Assembly: GCA_973895155.1 (NCBI GenBank)
Contig: OZ316897.1
Location: forward strand, 16,802,001 to 16,866,000
Origin: Marsupella aquatica
Lineage: Eukaryota > Marchantiophyta
Reading direction: 5' to 3'
Length of the DNA: 64,000 nt
The notes beneath the pieces were generated by a model. The model was not told the DNA's origin. It made no database searches and worked only from the letters and a program-made list of their open reading frames with translations. Below, piece by piece: positions 42,426 through 50,600 of this stretch. The translations under genes and the position numbers were made by a program. The first letter of the stretch is position 1. The number at the start of each line of letters is the position of its first letter.

Positions 42426-43556
42426 AAAACAAAAGACCACACTTATGTCACTTGCCTCTCCAACGGTTAATACGTGCAAACCGCACTTTTCTTCGCTTAA
42501 ACCGTTGGTATCGTATTACGGGGTCGTGGAGGGACGCTATTTGGATTCTTTTCACACCAGGATGAGTATTTTGGTTTCCGCTCCCGGAAATGTAGGTTTT
42601 GATCAAGTCTACCGACTACCCTCACCCCACAGCTTTTGATCAAGTCCTGCCGACTATCCCACTACACCTTCACTCGGAGTCACCCAAAGAGTGCTGTCAC
42701 CACCCCTACTCACAAGGCCGACTCAAACCAAGCAAGTTTCTTTAAATCATAGAACGGGAGAACACAATTCGGAAAGCGAAAAAGGGAGAAGGAACACACA
42801 ACAAAAGCCCATCAAGTCAAATGTACAGATCCATATCTCTTGGGAAAAACGATACACATTGCATGAGTAACCCGGCCTCCTGCCGTCTACTCAACTCCTG
42901 CCTCTCCGGACAATGAGTATGGCTCCCCCTCACTACTCTGAACACGCTTTCAAACTCCTCAGGCTCCACTCTATCCCTCCTTGCTAACTTCACACTGAGT
43001 CCCCCTAACTACTTCGGGGCTATCCCCCTAAATACTGAAAAATCACACCAAAGCACCCCTCACAGGGTCACAACGGTGGCGGCTACCCTAGCGGCGCCGC
43101 TAAAACCTTGCACTAAGAGAAATCCTTAAACTGAAGAGGAGCATGCGGCACACACATGCTGCTAAAACCCTAAACCCAAAACAAGGGGGCCGACGGTGCC
43201 TTCGACGGCGCCCCAACAGTACACGTGAACCCTGAAAGTGAGAGGCACCCCAAAATGGCCGAAACTAGGTGCCCTTCCAAGTGCACACCTGAGCTCACCC
43301 CTGGATAGCTCTTCTTTTCCTGCTTCCGAATCACTAAGTCGCTCCCTCAACGGACTTCAGACGCCTGAGTTATGGCCGTTTCCGTACCGCAAAAACATAA
43401 GTTCTCCAGGCCATAACTTGCTCATCCTGGCTCCGTTTGAGGAGCGCCGCCTCTTGTTGGAATCAGCTCCGCGAGCTCATCCCAACAAGCCCATGAGTGA
43501 CCCCCCACTAAAATGTTGGAAATCTGGAGGCCGTACACCCACGTCCGTACGCCTAT

Positions 43557-45413
43557 CTAATCCTCCTCTTCTTCTTCGCTCTCGGTGCCCGGACTTGTGC
43601 CCCGTGAGTGGTCCTCCTCCTCATCACTCACGGGAGTGAGTGCCACCGTACTTTTCTTCTTCTTCGACGGAGTACTCTTAGTGCTGCTGCTCCCGCGCTT
43701 CCTCAAAGCAGCCAAGGCCTGCCACGCCTTGATGTACCCCTCACCAATTGTGTCCTTCCAGAGGGTAGCCTCTTCTCCGGACCGCAACTCCAACGGTAGA
43801 ACTTGCCCCGTGGCCATGGGAGTCCCGGGGGTGACAGACCTGGGTGGCATCCCCGTACTGACCTGAGCCTCCCGTAACGATTTCCGTACCTCCCGGAGCT
43901 TCTTCTCCAAGCTCTTACTCTTCTCCTGACTCTTCTTGGCTCCATCCAACAAGGGTCCATACTTCCCACTAACCTCCTTCACCACCATCTCGATAGCTTG
44001 GGAGATCACATCCGGGGAAAGTGTGGAGCCAGGTGTGCCGGGACTCTTCCGTTTCCCTAGACTCAGGGCCTCACTTCTCTTCGCTCGTGTCTCAAAGGCT
44101 GCCACCTGACTCCGTAGTGCTCCCACCTGGTTCCTCCACTCCATCACTTCTCCAGAATTTTGCTTCTCTTTGGCCAATGCTTGCCTCAACGCTCCTACTT
44201 CTTCTGCTTCCTTGGCCTTGGTGGACAAAGCTCCCTTCAAGTTGGTGATCTCTACGTGAGCTGCATTGATGTGCCTGACCTTCTCATGAATGGTCTGCTC
44301 CTTGGTCTTGATCACCTCCTTCAGTGACAGGATGCTCTGCTCTAACGTCTCTACTTTGACTGTGGCGTGCTTGAGAGACTCCCTCAATGCGTGGACTAGC
44401 TTGAGTCCCTCGTGGACTCCCTCTCTGAAATCCCGTAGCTCTGCCAAGTAAACATCCGGAATGTTGTATTCCAGAGGCTGTTTCGGATCTCCCACGAGTG
44501 ATTCAAGCCACTCCAATGTGCAATCATCCTCCTGGTTCTCTTCTTCTCTATTATCCTCCCCACCAGCAGACAATGATTCCTCCGTGAGCTTCCCTAAAAC
44601 GGTAGTGGCAATACTCCGGATCTCCGTGGTGAGAGATGATCCCGTGTCTTCATGCCCCGGAGAACCAATCAACCCTTCTGCCCTGGCCAATACAAATGAC
44701 CCCATCAAATGTACAGCCCCACCTGGTTTCACACTCCCGGGCTCAGCGGCCAATAGCTTCTTCAATCCGTAGCACCACCATCCGTACACATGGGCTGGGT
44801 AGTTCTTGATGTCCATAGCTACCACGAAATGCTCCTCATTCAGCACTCCGGATTGCACGTTGCCAAGAACCCGTTGATGCACCTTGGCCAGGAAGCCCTT
44901 ATACTCAACATCCTTGACAGCAGAAAGAGGGATGGCGGTGGTGGAGGTAGGATTGGTCACCCAAGTGGCCACCATTTTCAACGTGAGTTCTCCCCTGATA
45001 TTCCGAGGTGTGAATGAGAATTTCTGATTCTCAAGAAACAATAGCTTAGCCAACTCCACATGGGGCACTACACGTTTGAGACATTCAAAGTAGATTCCCT
45101 CCGTTCGGAACTCCATCCCGGCCTCAATGTCCCAGCTCTTCCCTGAAGGGATGGTAATCTCCACCTTCATGAATTCTGTAAGCCCGGTGGCTTGGAAAAT
45201 GTTCCGACAATCCTCCATCACCTTGGTGGAGGTCTTGGGATAAATTCGACGAAAAATCTTCCTACCCACCGGTGAGGAACCCGCTGCCAATCCCGTGCTC
45301 ATCATAACTTCTCTCTCTTCCCTTTCCCGTGTAATCCGAGTCTCCACGTAGTCACGGTAAGCAGCCTTGTATCTCCGAATGCGTGACGCACTAAACTCTG
45401 GTTGATCTAGCAT
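43557..45413 (-). CDS. LTR-encoded 618-residue coiled-coil protein (copy in 5' LTR of B)
   Basis: The second copy of the LTR ORF at 32861-34717, same length and intact; one residue differs (A in place of V in the string KKLLAAEPGS). In this LTR the ORF would be in the leader of any transcript that starts in the first part of the LTR, well ahead of gag. Because it is in both LTRs, the gene is duplicated at each transposition. Confidence 0.85.
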   Translation of the reverse strand: MLDQPEFSASRIRRYKAAYRDYVETRITREREEREVMMSTGLAAGSSPVGRKIFRRIYPKTSTKVMEDCRNIFQATGLTEFMKVEITIPSGKSWDIEAGMEFRTEGIYFECLKRVVPHVELAKLLFLENQKFSFTPRNIRGELTLKMVATWVTNPTSTTAIPLSAVKDVEYKGFLAKVHQRVLGNVQSGVLNEEHFVVAMDIKNYPAHVYGWWCYGLKKLLAAEPGSVKPGGAVHLMGSFVLARAEGLIGSPGHEDTGSSLTTEIRSIATTVLGKLTEESLSAGGEDNREEENQEDDCTLEWLESLVGDPKQPLEYNIPDVYLAELRDFREGVHEGLKLVHALRESLKHATVKVETLEQSILSLKEVIKTKEQTIHEKVRHINAAHVEITNLKGALSTKAKEAEEVGALRQALAKEKQNSGEVMEWRNQVGALRSQVAAFETRAKRSEALSLGKRKSPGTPGSTLSPDVISQAIEMVVKEVSGKYGPLLDGAKKSQEKSKSLEKKLREVRKSLREAQVSTGMPPRSVTPGTPMATGQVLPLELRSGEEATLWKDTIGEGYIKAWQALAALRKRGSSSTKSTPSKKKKSTVALTPVSDEEEDHSRGTSPGTESEEEEED

Positions 45414-45836
45414 CCATGCATCCCGAAATCAATTTCTCAATCACCAATCCCGTCACCCGTGGCAATGTCAATTCCCTGGCCCGAAACAGCCCCCGTAGCC
45501 CGATCACTTAAATTCTCTCAATTTCCCGTCACTACTCCGTGCGGCCGCCACTAATGCCTGGAAGAATGACGCCAGCAAGCCCCACTAATCCACCATGAAA
45601 GAGAGAGCTTCAAAAATAATTAGAATCTGGAGAGAGCTTCCGGCAAGAGAGAGAAGAACCCCGTTTTTGCTTTCGGCAATGAGAGGGTCGTGCAAAAGGA
45701 AGAGGGAAAGAAAAAGGAAGGAAAAAAAAATAGAACCGAAAAAACTCCTGGCGCCTTCGCCATGCGCCCCGGCCCATTTCTCGGGCCTTACCCTTGCGTC
45801 CTCCTGCGCGCGGCCCTATGCAGGGCGCGCGGCCAT

Positions 45837-46161
45837 TCCTCCCGGCTCGCGGGAGGCCCTTCAACTCCCCCCCGCTCGCGTGATCCTCCCAGCTCGCGGG
45901 AGGCCCTTTAACTCCCCCCCGCTCGCGTGATCCTCCCAGCTCGCGGGAGGCCCTTTAACTCCCCCCCGCTCGCGTGATCCTCCCAGCTCGCGGGAGGCCC
46001 TTTAACTCCCCCCCCCCCGCTCGCTTGCGCTCCTTCAGCTCGCGGAGCCTCATTAATTGCCCGGGCACGCAGCCCTATGGGCTCGCGAGGCAGCCCCTTC
46101 AGCTCGCGGAGCCCCATTAATCGCCCGGGCACGCAGCCCTATGGGCTCGCGAGGCAGCCCC
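45837..46161. repeat. GC-rich 47 bp and 64 bp tandem repeats in the 5' LTR of gypsy B
   Basis: The copy of the array described at 35141-35465, shifted by 10,696 bp. It is at 360-690 bp from the LTR edge on the element strand, upstream of the ORF. Confidence 0.85.
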
Positions 46162-46529
46162 TCTTTCTCTCGGACGGCCACTAATGGGACTCGCCCTCCT
46201 GAGGAGGGATTTATTTAAAAAAAAACCCCCCCCTCTCCTGACTTTGCAATGGGGGTCTCAACAATAGCTCTTGAAGCAAAACGGTAAGTCCTATGGGGCT
46301 GGTCCTGGCTAGTTTCAAGGTCCCAAAATATTTGCCCACTTAGGTCGCCGCAAATCTTAGAACTATTATGAGAGAAAGAATATAAAGTCACCTGGGGCAT
46401 CATCAACCTATAATGACGGAATTAACTAAAAATTAAAAAATGGCTTATTTACATTGACTATTAACAAGGTATCGGCCTTTGCAACCAGTTATGTGTGACT
46501 TCCCGTGACGGGGTACCCGTCACACGTGC

Positions 46530-47073
46530 CTTTCCAAGCTTAAAACTAAACAAGGGAGAAGCACAGCATAAGTACTTCAACAAGGGTGGTAGAATACTAC
46601 TTTACTAGTAATCTACTTCAAAAACTAAGTGTTGAGCGGACGCTGCTAGAAGCGTCGGGAGAATCTGGACGCTGCTAGAAGCGTCTTAAGTAAAACCAAC
46701 GGACGCTGCTCACACTGCTCACAGCGTCAATACTAGGGTGGACGCTGCTCACAGCGTCGTGTGTTGAAGCTGACGCTTTCCACAGCGTCGGTCGAAATCC
46801 TCATAGAGTCTTGGTGGCGGTCGGGCGCTGCCAAAAGCGTCATGAGGAGGTTGGACGCTTCCGCAGCGTCTTGAGTAAAAGAAACGGGCGCTGGTCACAG
46901 CGTCGGGCAAAGTACACTAGGAATCGTCAGGAAAGCCGGAGATGTCAAATATTTCTATAAGTGTCCAGAACAAGTAAATGTTGGCCGGAAGGTGTCTAAA
47001 GTGTAAGTAAATCTTGTGATATGCTAAAAATAAACAAGTTTCCAGAAAAAATTGCAGGGACACCCATACCACA
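46530..47073 (-). repeat. 3' LTR of gypsy A, proximal part
   Basis: It matches 58692-59235. It contains the GACGCT/AGCGTC hairpin array (46639-46904) and ends ccataccaca at 47073. Confidence 0.9.
46639..46904. repeat. Array of eight GACGCT/AGCGTC hairpins in the 3' LTR of gypsy A
   Basis: Hairpins of six-base stems and loops of about 5-15 bases: 46639-46656, 46668-46685, 46702-46728, 46741-46758, 46772-46789, 46824-46841 (ggcgct arm), 46854-46870 and 46887-46904 (ggcgct arm). A typical unit is gacgctgctcacagcgtc. Spacers between them are unrelated, so the stem is what is conserved. Two of the units use G in place of A in the left arm, which still leaves five pairs and a possible G:T or mismatch at the end. 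Confidence 0.9.
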
Positions 47074-47086
47074 TAGCCCTCCACTT
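47074..47086 (-). other. Polypurine tract of gypsy A
   Basis: The minus strand reads aagtggagggcta directly before the 3' LTR. The 16-mer gccctccacttaaatt (plus strand, 47076-47091) recurs at 50563-50578. Confidence 0.75.
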
Positions 47087-47150
47087 AAATTTCGCCGTGT
47101 CCCCACAAGACATGACCGAATTGAATCAGAAGCGAGTGACATGTTCTTCA

Positions 47151-47519
47151 TTAATAATATTCTGGCTTAATAATCCAAGTAGTGCTCAAAATCATTGACG
47201 GGAGTTGGGAGATATCCGAATCCAGAATATAAAAATCGAGGTCATGGAATTCTTCTCCGATCTGTATTGGGACTCCTTTAACTCTTCCCCAAAGATTAAT
47301 GATTCGTCCATCGATTGATATCTGAGCAGATATCGGTTGTACTTCTTGATGAACAAATTGCTGGCATAGTCTGTGGGAGAGGAAATTAATTCGAGAGCCT
47401 GGATCAATAACAAAGTGTTGAATAGCATGTCCTCCCAGTTTGATCTTGCCTTCAAAGGAATGTTGGAAAGCACGGGGTAAAGAATTCCAACAATCCATAG
47501 TAGCTTTGATGTCCCACAT
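47151..47519 (-). CDS. Second retropepsin-like ORF near the 3' end of gypsy A
   Basis: The ATG at 47519 opens about 122 residues. It has the layout of a retropepsin: a beta strand then HFVIDPGSRINFLSHRL (D-P-G-S where D-T/S-G-A/S is usual), a middle IDGRIINLWGRVKGVPIQIG and a final hydrophobic part FYILDSDISQLPSMILSTTW, comparable to 'F.VL.......ILG..W'. The gag-linked protease of the same element (53.6-54.1 kb) is separate and has VPVDGGASVNLI, so this is a second, divergent copy or a separately acquired domain. It lies downstream of integrase, next to the PPT. Whether the Pro in place of Thr/Ser allows activity is unknown. It may be part of a spliced product with the two ORFs upstream. Confidence 0.55.
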   Translation of the reverse strand: MWDIKATMDCWNSLPRAFQHSFEGKIKLGGHAIQHFVIDPGSRINFLSHRLCQQFVHQEVQPISAQISIDGRIINLWGRVKGVPIQIGEEFHDLDFYILDSDISQLPSMILSTTWIIKPEYY

Positions 47520-47641
47520 GAGCAAGCCTAAATATCAATTCGAAGGAGAAAGAAGGAAACAATTGCAGGATGCTGCAAAAGTAACGGCTTATATACATAT
47601 AAATGACAACACCGTTTGATATCTCTCATAAATGGTGTCCT

Positions 47642-48367
47642 TCAAATCTGTGTCCTAGATAAAACACCTTGAATAATCACATCCGGATAAGAAGGAATAA
47701 TAGGTAGGAACGCTAAACACCTAAGCGACTTGAACCCTTGGGAAGCCGGTAGCATACATTGTTTTGTAATCAACTGCTCCCTTAGCTTAACAAGCTTCTT
47801 CTCATATTTAATTGGAATAGCAAACCCACCAGGACAAACCCAAACATAGTATGGATAGGGCCATGGAATTTCCGGCACAAGGGGCGGAAATGGAGCTTGA
47901 GCTCGTCGAAGCATATACACCCAACACCAAATTTCGAACTCCGAAAACTTATGTCGTCTGTCCTTATCAATGGGAGGAACCGCCTTCCCAGGTTCATATG
48001 TGCGAATCAAACTACGAATCCTCGGATGGGATGTCATTGGCAAAATCTGCTGCTGCTGCAAAATGCTCTCCATCTCCAGATGTCGAAAAGCTACTCGAAA
48101 ATGTTTCTTCTCCCACCTGTGAATTGAAGCCAAATTAGGGATAGGATTTCGGGGTGGCAAATCCACTGTATGCCGAAGTCGAGGAGGTACTCTGATAATG
48201 CGAGGGTCTTCGTCTTCTTCTCCATCACTTGGTGCTCCTATCCAACGGAAAATTACATCTGGCATAGCGGAAGGAATCACTGACTCCTTAACTGGTCGAA
48301 TTGGCAATGTAACAGGAGACGAAGGAGCAGAAGGTTCGGGCTCCAGTGGTTCAAATTCTTCTTGCAA
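47642..48367 (-). CDS. Accessory ORF 2 of gypsy A (hypothetical, 241 codons)
   Basis: The frame follows the 620-codon ORF and overlaps it by 17 bp in the +1 frame (48351-48367). It has no good ATG at its start (the frame opens at a TTG), so it may be reached by a frameshift or by splicing, or be the tail of one protein split by an indel. It begins acidic and Pro-rich (EEFEPLEPEPSAPSSP), then a basic/aromatic part (FSEFEIWCWVYMLRRAQAPF, PYPYYVWVCPGGFAIPIKYE). No transmembrane segment is evident. Not recognised. Confidence 0.55.
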   Translation of the reverse strand: MQEEFEPLEPEPSAPSSPVTLPIRPVKESVIPSAMPDVIFRWIGAPSDGEEDEDPRIIRVPPRLRHTVDLPPRNPIPNLASIHRWEKKHFRVAFRHLEMESILQQQQILPMTSHPRIRSLIRTYEPGKAVPPIDKDRRHKFSEFEIWCWVYMLRRAQAPFPPLVPEIPWPYPYYVWVCPGGFAIPIKYEKKLVKLREQLITKQCMLPASQGFKSLRCLAFLPIIPSYPDVIIQGVLSRTQI

Positions 48368-50213
48368 CAGTAGCTGGTTGATCTGCAGTGGGATGCATTG
48401 GTACTAAAACAGGAAGTTCTTCTTTAAAATTATCGCTAGGTAAAGAGACTTCCTGGTTAGTTCGATCTGCCAAAAGTACAGGAAGGGGTAGCTCGTCTGT
48501 TCCGATAGGTGCTTCTCCCTGTTCAAAATCATGGGAAGATGCTTCAGGAAAGATCTGTCGACTGATAGCATGGCGCAACCGTTTCCAAGATTTTCGAGTA
48601 TACGTCACTGAAAACTCCTCCCGAATGTTTTTATCCTCGTTTGTAGCCAATGAAACTGGTGCTGAGCTGGTTGTCGAAGCGGGTGTCTCGGGTACCAATA
48701 TGGGTACAGATATACCCATATTACCAGATACCTGATTGCGACTCGGAAAACCAGCAGAGCCTCCTTCAATCAACTCATCTTCAGGAGAAACCCATTTTAC
48801 AGGCGGAAATGAAGGAGCTCCTATCGCGGCTATTGCCTCATCTAATTCCTTAGTTATATCCAAAGGAATCGATATGAGTGAACCAGGTGTAGACCAGGCA
48901 GGGTATCTTGCGACAGATTGGGGAGAAGTCACTGGTTCACCTACTTCGTCTATATCCACAATTGCATCCTCCGAATCAACTTTAACCAGCTTCACAATTT
49001 CTGAGCTTAATATTTCTGACTCCTGGACCAGAGGGATTTCACCTATATTTGGGCTAGAACTAAGAGAGTCGGACGAATCATACTCCTGTAAAGCCTGCAA
49101 AGCATCACTATTTGCCTCTATGGGAACCAAAACAGGGGTAGAAGTAAATCCATCATACTCGTCCTCAGCAGTAGAATGTTGAAGAGGTTCCCCTGAAAAA
49201 CCTTCTTCATCCACCCTCACCTCATCTTCAACATTCATCCGAGAAGCAGAATTATCCTGATCAACATCATAAATAGGCTCGGCAGCACAAGGTGAACACG
49301 AGAGTCGAGGTGACATAGAATGCTCCAACCCTGTTGGCATTGCTGAAGGAACATCTTCGGCAACTTGAGCCTCTCTTGGTTGGTGAAGAATCGGATCGTC
49401 ACTCCCTTCAGCTGATGCTCTTGTCTCTTTCAATTTCCGAACTTCACCCACCAGTTCAGGTTCCTCACAGTCGAGTATTGCACATAGCTCTACCACTGTG
49501 GAATTGGCTCGGACTTCTCGTACTTCAGGCATATAATTTGCTTCACCGGTAGATGCTCTCTGATTGTTGCGATAAAAATCTTTTTCCAAGACAAGCAGAC
49601 AGTCATACTTATGGTAAATGTGAGCTAAATAAGGGGCCAAGTAGGTACACCTTATTTTCCCCGTTTTCAGCCTGCTACGAAAATTTTTGACCTGAGTATG
49701 AATTACTCGGTGCAAAACCTTCGTCCAATTGATAGACTGCGTCTGTTCTAATGAACAGATCACCGTTGCAGCGAACGAAAGAGTGATGCGCGTCTGGCTT
49801 TCTGGGTAGAAAATTGGTGCCAGAAATCGAAATAGACGCTGCAGAGAATTATCTAAGCAGTCCGCCGCTAGCCATCCATTCCGCCTCTTGAAAGATCCTG
49901 GAGCGAAGAAGGATTCTACATAAACCCGAGGCTCACAATCAACCCTCTGTAAATCCTCGCCCTCCATCGGCGTCGAATAGACCTTCGCTATGAGCGCTTC
50001 AGTCCAAACACTGGGACGCGAGCGCACACCAATCCTTTCTTCAGCGTCCCAGACACCTTGATCGATAAGGCTGAATTCGCAAATCTTCCAAGGAAGTTGA
50101 AGCAGCTTCTTCAAGCCCATTTTTGCCAGAGCCGTCTTCAACTGCCGCCTATGCACTGCATTCGATGGAATGTCTGCGAGTATTGGTCGCGTCGTCAGCT
50201 CAGTCTCCGCCAT
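48351..50213 (-). CDS. Accessory ORF 1 of gypsy A (hypothetical, 620 aa)
   Basis: The ATG at 50213 opens 620 codons. Residues about 1-240 are globular (LKTALAKMGLKKLLQLPWKI, WLAADCLDNSLQRLFRFLAP, INWTKVLHRVIHTQVKNF). The remainder is acidic and low complexity. In position (after integrase) it is like the extra ORF of Athila/Tat elements, but I see neither a signal peptide nor a membrane anchor, so an envelope role is not supported. The string 'NW..V..R.I...VK...R...GK..YLAPYLAHIY' is vaguely like 'NWAQFFYRRFSGELKLAQRG' in the solo LTR ORF (4435-6306), which may point to one protein family placed in different parts of different elements. That link is tentative. Confidence 0.65.
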   Translation of the reverse strand: MAETELTTRPILADIPSNAVHRRQLKTALAKMGLKKLLQLPWKICEFSLIDQGVWDAEERIGVRSRPSVWTEALIAKVYSTPMEGEDLQRVDCEPRVYVESFFAPGSFKRRNGWLAADCLDNSLQRLFRFLAPIFYPESQTRITLSFAATVICSLEQTQSINWTKVLHRVIHTQVKNFRSRLKTGKIRCTYLAPYLAHIYHKYDCLLVLEKDFYRNNQRASTGEANYMPEVREVRANSTVVELCAILDCEEPELVGEVRKLKETRASAEGSDDPILHQPREAQVAEDVPSAMPTGLEHSMSPRLSCSPCAAEPIYDVDQDNSASRMNVEDEVRVDEEGFSGEPLQHSTAEDEYDGFTSTPVLVPIEANSDALQALQEYDSSDSLSSSPNIGEIPLVQESEILSSEIVKLVKVDSEDAIVDIDEVGEPVTSPQSVARYPAWSTPGSLISIPLDITKELDEAIAAIGAPSFPPVKWVSPEDELIEGGSAGFPSRNQVSGNMGISVPILVPETPASTTSSAPVSLATNEDKNIREEFSVTYTRKSWKRLRHAISRQIFPEASSHDFEQGEAPIGTDELPLPVLLADRTNQEVSLPSDNFKEELPVLVPMHPTADQPATVARRI

Positions 50214-50600
50214 CGCGTGACTTGTTAGCTCCGTAAGCTCAGTGAGAATCGTGTTCCATAGTGAACTAGGGCGAAGCGCGACTGCTTACTCCTCAGCGTC
50301 CCGTTGAGCTGTCGCAATCCGCCATTGTACAAGACGCCTAGTCATCGGCTCACAGCGTCTCATGCAACTGAACTAATACAAAAGCGGACCTCTGCACAAC
50401 GTCCTTTGTAAACTAAGTGGACGCTTCCCCAGCGTCGAGTTACAATGGACGCTTTTCACAGCGTCCAATGTAAAAACTGAAAGTAACTAAAAAAAATAAA
50501 AAATAAAAATATGCCGAATACTTACTAGGGAGGGTCACTAATTCTAACTAAGTATAACTACCGCCCTCCACTTAAATTGCAACCTGTCCCAGGTGGAATT
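50214..50600. other. Spacer of gypsy A with hairpins and an extra polypurine motif
   Basis: Perfect hairpins are at 50420-50436 (gacgcttccccagcgtc) and 50448-50465 (gacgcttttcacagcgtc), with single agcgtc words at 50296 and 50353. The 16-mer gccctccacttaaatt at 50563-50578 repeats the sequence next to the 3' LTR (47076-47091), so the minus strand has a second PPT right after the integrase stop. The spacer probably also holds the start signals for the accessory ORFs. Confidence 0.75.

Larger units (their letters stand above)
31750..46524 (-). mobile_element. Gypsy element B (14.8 kb, 4079 bp LTRs that encode a protein)
   Basis: The element starts TGTCACTTGC at 31750 and ends CCCGTCACA at 46524, with cgtgc on both sides (31745-31749, 46525-46529). 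LTRs: 31750-35828 and 42446-46524, each 4079 bp. I found three differences (31961/42657, 32047/42743, 34050/44746) and no length change. With so few differences the insertion is very recent. Coding is on the minus strand: gag-pro-RT (37556-42190) and RNase H-integrase (35793-37601), separated by a frameshift. The PBS is tRNA-Asp-like and there is no chromodomain. Each LTR carries a 618-codon sense ORF. Confidence 0.95.
42446..46524 (-). repeat. 5' LTR of gypsy B
   Basis: The 4079 bp partner of 31750-35828. On the element strand the order is tandem repeat array (46161-45837), ORF (45413-43557), then 1111 bp without a gene up to the PBS. Confidence 0.95.

Noticed and set aside
46639-46904. CRISPR array
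   Set aside because: Repeats are short hairpins with variable loops and irregular spacers in an LTR of a plant-type retroelement; there are no cas genes and both LTRs carry the identical array.
48351-50213. Envelope gene in gypsy A
   Set aside because: Position fits, but no signal peptide, transmembrane segment or glycosylation-rich ectodomain is evident.
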